Shown here: one piece after another, positions 33,666 to 38,582 of the stretch
Layout: every line of letters begins with the position of its first letter
How positions within the stretch are numbered: the stretch's first letter is position 1
NCBI GenBank assembly: GCA_016287095.1
Contig: JAEEVK010000020.1
Span: 1 to 38,582 of the forward strand
DNA: 38,582 nt
Source: Lachnospiraceae bacterium
GTDB lineage: Bacteria > Bacillota > Clostridia > Lachnospirales > Lachnospiraceae
Direction of reading: 5' to 3'
Notes under the pieces: generated by a model
Seen by the model: the letters and a program-made list of their open reading frames with translations, nothing else
What the model was told of the DNA's origin: nothing
The model's database searches: none
Program-made: the position numbers and the translations under genes

Positions 33666-34376
33666 TTATGCAAATGCCTCCAGAGCCACCCTCATCATAT
33701 CGTGGAAGCCGGTCTGACGCTCTTCTGCACTCAGGTGCTCATCCCTAAAGATATGATCCGATACCGTAAGCAATGCTAAAGCCTTCTTACCGGCTCTGGC
33801 AGCATTCATATAGTAGCAGGCTGCTTCCATCTCTACGCCAAGTACTCCCATCTTCAGCCACTTAGCATTAAAATCAGGATCATCTGGATAGAAAACATCG
33901 GTTGAAAGTACATTTCCGACAACTGTCTTTACGCCCAGCCTGTCAGCAGTATCCACTGCTTTTTTAAGAAGTCCGTAATCACAGATCGGAGCATAGTGCC
34001 CCGGAAGATTATACTGGCTCACAAAGTTGGAATCGGTACATGCTCCCAAAGCTATAACAAGATCTCCAAGCTTTATAGAATCAGCATAAGCACCCATCGA
34101 TCCTATACGGATAATATTGTCCACATCATAGAAATTGAAGAGTTCATACGAATAGATACCGACTGAGGGTATACCCATACCACCACCCATAACGGAGATT
34201 TTCTTTCCGTTATAAGTACCCGTGTATCCAAACATATTTCTTACGGTATTGAAGCAAACCGCATTTTCCAGATAAGTCTCTGCAATGAATTTAGCCCTCA
34301 AAGGATCTCCGGGCATAAGGACTGTTTTTGCAATATCGCCTAATTTCGCATTATTATGAGGTGTAGGTGTGCTCAT
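33666..34376 (-). CDS. deoD: Purine-nucleoside phosphorylase
   Basis: A 236-residue hexameric-type (DeoD) phosphorylase that splits purine nucleosides with phosphate. It has VLMPGDPLRAKFIAE, VMGGGMGIPSVGIYSYEL, RIGSMGAYAD and the substrate motif GVEMEAACYY, with the catalytic Asp in LLTVSDHI. The length is typical. ATG 34376 has AAGGA 10 bases upstream. It lies about 95 bases after the PHP gene; that gap shows no clear signals. Confidence 0.96.
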   Translation of the reverse strand: MSTPTPHNNAKLGDIAKTVLMPGDPLRAKFIAETYLENAVCFNTVRNMFGYTGTYNGKKISVMGGGMGIPSVGIYSYELFNFYDVDNIIRIGSMGAYADSIKLGDLVIALGACTDSNFVSQYNLPGHYAPICDYGLLKKAVDTADRLGVKTVVGNVLSTDVFYPDDPDFNAKWLKMGVLGVEMEAACYYMNAARAGKKALALLTVSDHIFRDEHLSAEERQTGFHDMMRVALEAFA

Positions 34377-34472
34377 GATCTATAGTTCCTTTCTGTTCTT
34401 TCTTTATGATCATATACATTAGCCAGTAAACCAGCATTTGGGCCCAGACTATACTTAGTCATATCTTATATA

Positions 34473-35282
34473 CTACTTCAGACCCAAGTCTTCCAGTTCT
34501 ACAGGATGACCGATATTTTTCTCGTCATACAGGAAAATAGGAAGCATATTCCGCATTTCAGGAGTTATCACCTTTCTGTCTTCAGGGATGCGTGCGACAA
34601 AGCCCTCTCCTGCCTTTACTCTCTTTACATAGTCGGAAATATCGTTTAGCGGCTCCTTAAAGAACATACCCATCGGGGTAAGTGCAACATTCTTTACATC
34701 ATGGATATCACTGCCGGCGGTCATGGTGATGTGCCTGTCTTTAAGGAAATTATAAGCAAAAGCATCCTGATACGGCGGGTTTCCGAAATTGCAAGCCTCC
34801 ATAGCGTGGCACTGAAGGGGATGTAAGTTAACCTTAATGATGTATTGGCGCTCCCTAAAGGGGTGAGCTCCTACCACCAAGCCACCTGCTTCATCTACAA
34901 TCTTAAACAACTCGTCATGTGGGCAGTCCCTGACCTCCGGATGAGCCTTCAGCCAAGCTTTATCCAAGCCGTATATCAGATACTCGTCAACCAGTCTGTT
35001 TGCCTCCCAACCAAAAAAAACTTTAAGCCCCTGCTTATCTCCCTCAGCCTTAGCCAGTTCGTAGCCCTTACAGAACTCTTCAACAAAGTCTTCCCAAGGC
35101 AGGCTCCTGTCTATCGCAGTATTTCCATGGTAAAAATGATCCGTAATAATTATTCCGTCATACCCCTGTGCCTTGAACTCTGCGATATAATCAACCGCAT
35201 GAGTCTTGCCGCACGCACTGCTCTCAGCCGTATGCATATGCACCTCGTACTTGTAGGGATAACCTTCTACTGTTAATGGCAT
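34473..35282 (-). CDS. PHP-domain phosphoesterase-like protein
   Basis: A 269-residue soluble protein with the metal-binding motifs of the PHP family in order: VHMHTAESSACG (about 14-25), IITDHFYHGN, FFGWEANR, VVGAHPFRE and the final AGSDIHD. The substrate is unknown; PHP proteins include histidinol-phosphate phosphatase and nucleotide phosphoesterases, and no his gene is near. ATG 35282 has AAGGAG upstream and a promoter of its own. deoD follows on the same strand. Confidence 0.85.
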   Translation of the reverse strand: MPLTVEGYPYKYEVHMHTAESSACGKTHAVDYIAEFKAQGYDGIIITDHFYHGNTAIDRSLPWEDFVEEFCKGYELAKAEGDKQGLKVFFGWEANRLVDEYLIYGLDKAWLKAHPEVRDCPHDELFKIVDEAGGLVVGAHPFRERQYIIKVNLHPLQCHAMEACNFGNPPYQDAFAYNFLKDRHITMTAGSDIHDVKNVALTPMGMFFKEPLNDISDYVKRVKAGEGFVARIPEDRKVITPEMRNMLPIFLYDEKNIGHPVELEDLGLK

Positions 35283-35311
35283 TGTAGTCTCCTTTTTTCT
35301 TTCTTTATTTT

Positions 35312-35340
35312 ATTTTATCAAACTTCAAAAAGATATTCAA
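35312..35340 (-). promoter_or_regulatory. Candidate promoter for the PHP gene
   Basis: TTGAAT (35335-35340) and TAAAAT (35312-35317) are 17 bases apart, about 30 bases upstream of the PHP-domain gene. Confidence 0.6.
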
Positions 35341-35381
35341 GAATTTTTATTATCGGTTTTTCTTACATATCAAATTAAAAT

Positions 35382-35412
35382 AAAAAAACTCCCCACCCAA
35401 ACAGGCGAGGAG
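35382..35412 (-). terminator. Terminator of the hydrogenase operon
   Basis: On the minus strand a 10-bp stem with three G-U pairs (35389-35412) closes a GTTT loop and is followed by seven T (35382-35388), 20 bases after hydA. Confidence 0.9.
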
Positions 35413-35431
35413 CACACAAACTCAAAAAACT

Positions 35432-37180
35432 TTATTCATTGATAACTCTCGGAACATAAGAAGTATGAAGGATCTCATGTGCCTTATGGCTGCCGGGCTC
35501 ACCGAAGAACTCAGCATAAACCTTCTTGATTGACTCATTCTCATGTGAGAAACGAATGGTATTAGCTTCATCAATGCTGTAAAGAGCCTTAGCACGAAGA
35601 GCACGGATATCCTCAAAGTTCCTGATAGATGCGGGAACAAGAGGCTGTCCGCCACCGTTTACACAGCCACCGGGACAAGCCATGATCTCGATGAAGTGAT
35701 ACTGCTTCTCACCTGACTTAACCATATCAAGGAGCTTTCTTGCATTAGCAAGACCTGAAGCAACTGCAATCTTAACATCAAGATCGCCAACCTTGTAGGT
35801 AGCTTCCTTGATACCCTCAACGCCACGAACCTCGTTGAATACAACAGGAGAATCATTCTTCTCACCGGTAAGCTTCCAAACAACGGTACGAAGAGCTGCT
35901 TCCATAACACCGCCGGTAGCACCGAAGATAACAGCTGCACCTGAACCCTCTCCTAACGGATCATCAAATCCCTCATCAGGAAGGTTGCAGAAATCAAGAC
36001 CGTACTTCTGGATCATTCTGCCGAGCTCTCTTGTTGTGATAGAAATATCAACATCAGGAACACCTGCAGCACTCTGATCGGGACGGCCGATCTCAAACTT
36101 CTTAGCTGTACAAGGCATAACGCTGACTGAAACTATGCTCTTAGGATCGATTCCAAACTTCTCAGCGTAGTATGTCTTAAGTGTAGCACCAAACATCTGC
36201 TGAGGAGACTTACAAGTACTAAGGTTAGGGATCATGTCAGGATAGTAGTGCTCACAGAACTTGATCCATCCGGGTGAACATGAGGTGATCATAGGAAGAA
36301 CGCCGCCGTTCTGTACTCTCTGGATAAACTCTGTACCCTCTTCCATAATTGTAAGGTCTGCTGAGAAATTGGTATCAAATACCTTCTCAAAGCCCATACG
36401 ACGAAGAGCAGCAGCCATCTTGCCTTCTACATTAGTTCCGATAGGATATCCGAACATCTCGCCAAGACCTGCACGAACTGCAGGAGCGGTCTGTACGAAT
36501 ACATGCTTCTCGGGATCGTTAAGAGCTGCAATAAGGTCATCTGTGAAATCCTTCTCATGAAGAGCACCTGTAGGACAAACAGCGATACACTGTCCACAGC
36601 ATACACATGAAGTCTCTGCAAGACCAACCTCAAATGCAGAACCGATATTTGTCTTAAATCCTCTCTCATTTGCACCGATAACAGCAACGCCCTGAGTCTT
36701 CTCGCATGCTGCAACGCAGCGACGGCAAAGGATACACTTGCTATTATCACGGAACATATGAGCTGCTGAGCCATCGATCTCTGACTCATTCATAACACCT
36801 GCGTAAAGGTTCTCGTCCTCAACACCATACTGCTTGCAGAGCTTCTGAAGCTCACAGCTGCCTGAACGTACGCATGAAAGACAGCTCTTGTTATGATCTG
36901 AAAGGATGAGCTGTAATGTCTTTTTACGTGACTTAAGAACCTTGGGAGTGTTAGTCCAAACTTCCATACCCTCATTGATAGGGTATACACATGAAGCAAC
37001 GAGTGATCTAGCACCCTTAACTTCTACAACACAGATACGGCAAGCACCGATCTCATTGATATCCTTTAAGTAGCAAAGTGTAGGGATTTCAATTCCGTTG
37101 TACTTTGCAGCCTGGAGGATGGTTGAACCGGCAGGTGCCTTGCAATCCATGCCATTTATCTTTAAATTAATATCTGCCAT
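35432..37180 (-). CDS. hydA: [FeFe] hydrogenase catalytic subunit (NADH-linked, multimeric type)
   Basis: A 582-residue hydrogenase producing or consuming H2. It has an N-terminal [2Fe-2S] domain (CRICVVEVKG), a His-Cys [4Fe-4S] domain (HNKSCLSCVRSGSCELQKLC), two [4Fe-4S] sites (CILCRRCVAACE, CVCCGQCIAVCP), the H-cluster domain and the C-terminal small-subunit region. The H-cluster motifs are TSCSPGW, MPCTAKK and EIMACPGGCVNGGGQP. The first has Ser where single-subunit enzymes have a second Cys. The start at ATG 37180 has AGGAGG 8 bases upstream. With HydB it should form the NADH- and possibly ferredoxin-linked (bifurcating) complex of fermenters. Confidence 0.95.
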   Translation of the reverse strand: MADINLKINGMDCKAPAGSTILQAAKYNGIEIPTLCYLKDINEIGACRICVVEVKGARSLVASCVYPINEGMEVWTNTPKVLKSRKKTLQLILSDHNKSCLSCVRSGSCELQKLCKQYGVEDENLYAGVMNESEIDGSAAHMFRDNSKCILCRRCVAACEKTQGVAVIGANERGFKTNIGSAFEVGLAETSCVCCGQCIAVCPTGALHEKDFTDDLIAALNDPEKHVFVQTAPAVRAGLGEMFGYPIGTNVEGKMAAALRRMGFEKVFDTNFSADLTIMEEGTEFIQRVQNGGVLPMITSCSPGWIKFCEHYYPDMIPNLSTCKSPQQMFGATLKTYYAEKFGIDPKSIVSVSVMPCTAKKFEIGRPDQSAAGVPDVDISITTRELGRMIQKYGLDFCNLPDEGFDDPLGEGSGAAVIFGATGGVMEAALRTVVWKLTGEKNDSPVVFNEVRGVEGIKEATYKVGDLDVKIAVASGLANARKLLDMVKSGEKQYHFIEIMACPGGCVNGGGQPLVPASIRNFEDIRALRAKALYSIDEANTIRFSHENESIKKVYAEFFGEPGSHKAHEILHTSYVPRVINE

Positions 37181-37196
37181 TATTCTGTCCTCCTGA

Positions 37197-38582
37197 TCAC
37201 TTCTTTGAAATAGCCTTGAACTTACATGTAGCCATACATGCGCCGCACTTTACGCACTTAGCGGGATCGATTGCCATAGCGGGCAGTTTCTTTCCGGGTG
37301 CGATATAGTCTGTCTTGGAAATAGCATTTCCGGGACACTGCTTAGCACACATGCCACATCCGATACACTTCTCCTTGTCGATGGTGAAGGTAAGCAGGTT
37401 CTTACATACGCCTGCAGGACACTTCTTATCAACAACGTGAGCAATGTACTCGTCCTTAAAGTAACGAAGTGTTGAAAGAACAGGGTTGGGAGCTGTCTGA
37501 CCAAGGCCGCAGAGTGCGTTATCCTTGATGTAGTAGCAGAGCTCTTCCATCTTGTCAAGATCTTCAAGAGTTCCCTTTCCGCTTGTGATCTTGTCAAGCA
37601 TCTCATACAGACGCTTTGTACCGATACGGCAAGGTGTACACTTACCGCAGGACTCATCAACGGTGAACTCAAGGAAGAACTTAGCGATATCAACCATACA
37701 GTTATCTTCGTCCATAACGATAAGTCCGCCTGAACCCATCATTGAACCGATAGCAATAAGGTTGTCATAATCGATCGGAACATCAAGATGTTCTGCAGGG
37801 ATACATCCGCCTGAAGGTCCGCCTGTCTGAGCAGCCTTAAACTTCTTGCCGTTAGGGATGCCGCCGCCGATCTCTTCTACGATCTCACGAAGGGTGGTTC
37901 CCATAGGAACTTCTACAAGACCTGTGTTCTTGATCTTTCCACCGAGAGCGAATACCTTGGTACCCTTGCTCTTCTCGGTACCCATGGATGCAAACCACTC
38001 AGCACCGTTAAGGATGATCTGTGCAACGTTAGCATAGGTCTCTACGTTGTTAAGTATGGTAGGTCTCTCAAACAGACCCTTTACTGCAGGGAAAGGAGGA
38101 CGGGGACGAGGCTCACCACGATTACCCTCGATAGATGTCATAAGGGCGGTCTCTTCACCACATACGAATGCGCCTGCACCAAGTCTTAACTCTATATCAA
38201 AATCAAAGCCTGTTCCGAAAATGTCTTTTCCGAGTAAGCCGTACTCTCTTGCCTGTCCGATAGCGATGTTCAGACGCTGAACAGCGATGGGGTACTCTGC
38301 ACGAACGTAGATGTAACCCTGTGAAGCACCGATAGCGTAGCCTGCGATAGCCATAGCCTCAAGTACTGCATGAGGATCGCCTTCAAGAACGGAACGATCC
38401 ATGAATGCACCGGGGTCACCCTCGTCTGCGTTACAGCAAACATACTTCTGTCCGCCGTCCTGAACAAGGTTCTTAGCCAGCTGCCACTTTCTTCCTGTAG
38501 GGAAGCCTGCACCACCACGTCCGCGAAGACCTGAATCAAGGATAACCTGGATAACTTCGTCGGGAGTCATGCTGGTAAGTAC
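37197..38582 (-). CDS. hydB: NADH-binding hydrogenase subunit HydB/NuoF-like (C-terminal part, runs off window)
   Basis: At least 462 residues; the frame is open to the right edge, so the Met at 38570 is internal. It has the FMN/NADH site ([30 protein letters not shown]), [13 protein letters not shown], the [4Fe-4S] motif [12 protein letters not shown], and a C-terminal pair of ferredoxin clusters ([32 protein letters not shown]). The extra ferredoxin-like domain separates HydB-type subunits from plain NuoF. It hands electrons between NADH and HydA, which starts 16 bases downstream. The N-terminal thioredoxin-like part is outside the window. Confidence 0.95.
   Translation of the reverse strand, partial: VLTSMTPDEVIQVILDSGLRGRGGAGFPTGRKWQLAKNLVQDGGQKYVCCNADEGDPGAFMDRSVLEGDPHAVLEAMAIAGYAIGASQGYIYVRAEYPIAVQRLNIAIGQAREYGLLGKDIFGTGFDFDIELRLGAGAFVCGEETALMTSIEGNRGEPRPRPPFPAVKGLFERPTILNNVETYANVAQIILNGAEWFASMGTEKSKGTKVFALGGKIKNTGLVEVPMGTTLREIVEEIGGGIPNGKKFKAAQTGGPSGGCIPAEHLDVPIDYDNLIAIGSMMGSGGLIVMDEDNCMVDIAKFFLEFTVDESCGKCTPCRIGTKRLYEMLDKITSGKGTLEDLDKMEELCYYIKDNALCGLGQTAPNPVLSTLRYFKDEYIAHVVDKKCPAGVCKNLLTFTIDKEKCIGCGMCAKQCPGNAISKTDYIAPGKKLPAMAIDPAKCVKCGACMATCKFKAISKK

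Noticed and set aside
38559-38570. ATG at 38570 as the start of hydB
   Set aside because: The frame stays open to the window edge, and the NuoF/HydB family has a longer N-terminal part before this point.
1-38582. CRISPR arrays, tRNA or rRNA genes, transposases, integrases and phage genes
   Set aside because: I saw no direct-repeat arrays with spacers, no cloverleaf-like segments, and no protein with transposase, integrase or phage motifs.

Overview
The window is one strand-coherent stretch of a Firmicutes chromosome: all 30 genes I can support lie on the minus strand. It is probably Lachnospiraceae (Butyrivibrio/Roseburia/Pseudobutyrivibrio type). The reasons are the hprK-glk-murB-whiA-crh and dnaE-pfk gene orders, DUF4317- and DUF6145-like proteins, a multimeric [FeFe] hydrogenase, a lysine riboswitch on dapA, AGGAGG-type ribosome binding sites and moderate GC. 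This placement is inference; there is no rRNA in the window.

Layout in transcription order, from high to low coordinates. (1) 38582-35432: 3' part of an NADH-linked [FeFe] hydrogenase operon (hydB partial, then hydA), closed by a good terminator. (2) 35340-33666: a PHP-domain phosphoesterase with its own promoter, then deoD. (3) 33613-31344: a TTGACA promoter, a lysine riboswitch with its terminator, dapA, a repeat element, dapB and a terminator; this is the lysine/diaminopimelate branch. A small DUF6145-like gene follows. (4) 30910-21193: a TTGACA/TAAAAT promoter, then vanW-like, UDP-glucose dehydrogenase, DUF4317, a Maf/DUF115-like orphan, hprK, glk, murB, whiA and a crh-like gene, closed by a terminator. 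Gaps are short or negative, so this may be one envelope-plus-carbon-control operon. (5) 21197-10247: an extended -10 promoter, a membrane-anchored polysaccharide deacetylase, dnaE, a structured repeat, a double-length phosphofructokinase, tex and a TrmH-family methyltransferase. (6) nrdR with its own promoter, then comM and dprA. (7) Between dprA and topA, which are often adjacent in Firmicutes, sit a brnT-brnA toxin-antitoxin pair and a moxR-DUF58-transglutaminase operon. (8) A large inverted-repeat element, then the start of topA, which runs off the window.

Three points stand out. The phosphofructokinase is a tandem fusion of two PFK halves. Its active-site residues have been lost in a complementary way, as in eukaryotic PFK-1: the N half keeps the catalytic and own-subunit substrate residues, and the C half keeps the arginines normally donated by a neighbouring subunit. 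The HPr-like protein next to whiA has Asp at position 15 instead of the phosphorylated His but keeps Ser46; hprK is in the same apparent operon. Finally, at least two intergenic structured repeats (916-1160 and 15716-15835) are recognisably the same family, and a second repeat type occurs at 32213-32298 with a partial copy at 4166-4185.

The glycolytic genes form a plausible control loop. Glucokinase and PFK make fructose-1,6-bisphosphate, which in studied Firmicutes activates HprK, which phosphorylates Ser46 of HPr/Crh. That link is inferred from known family biology and has not been shown here.
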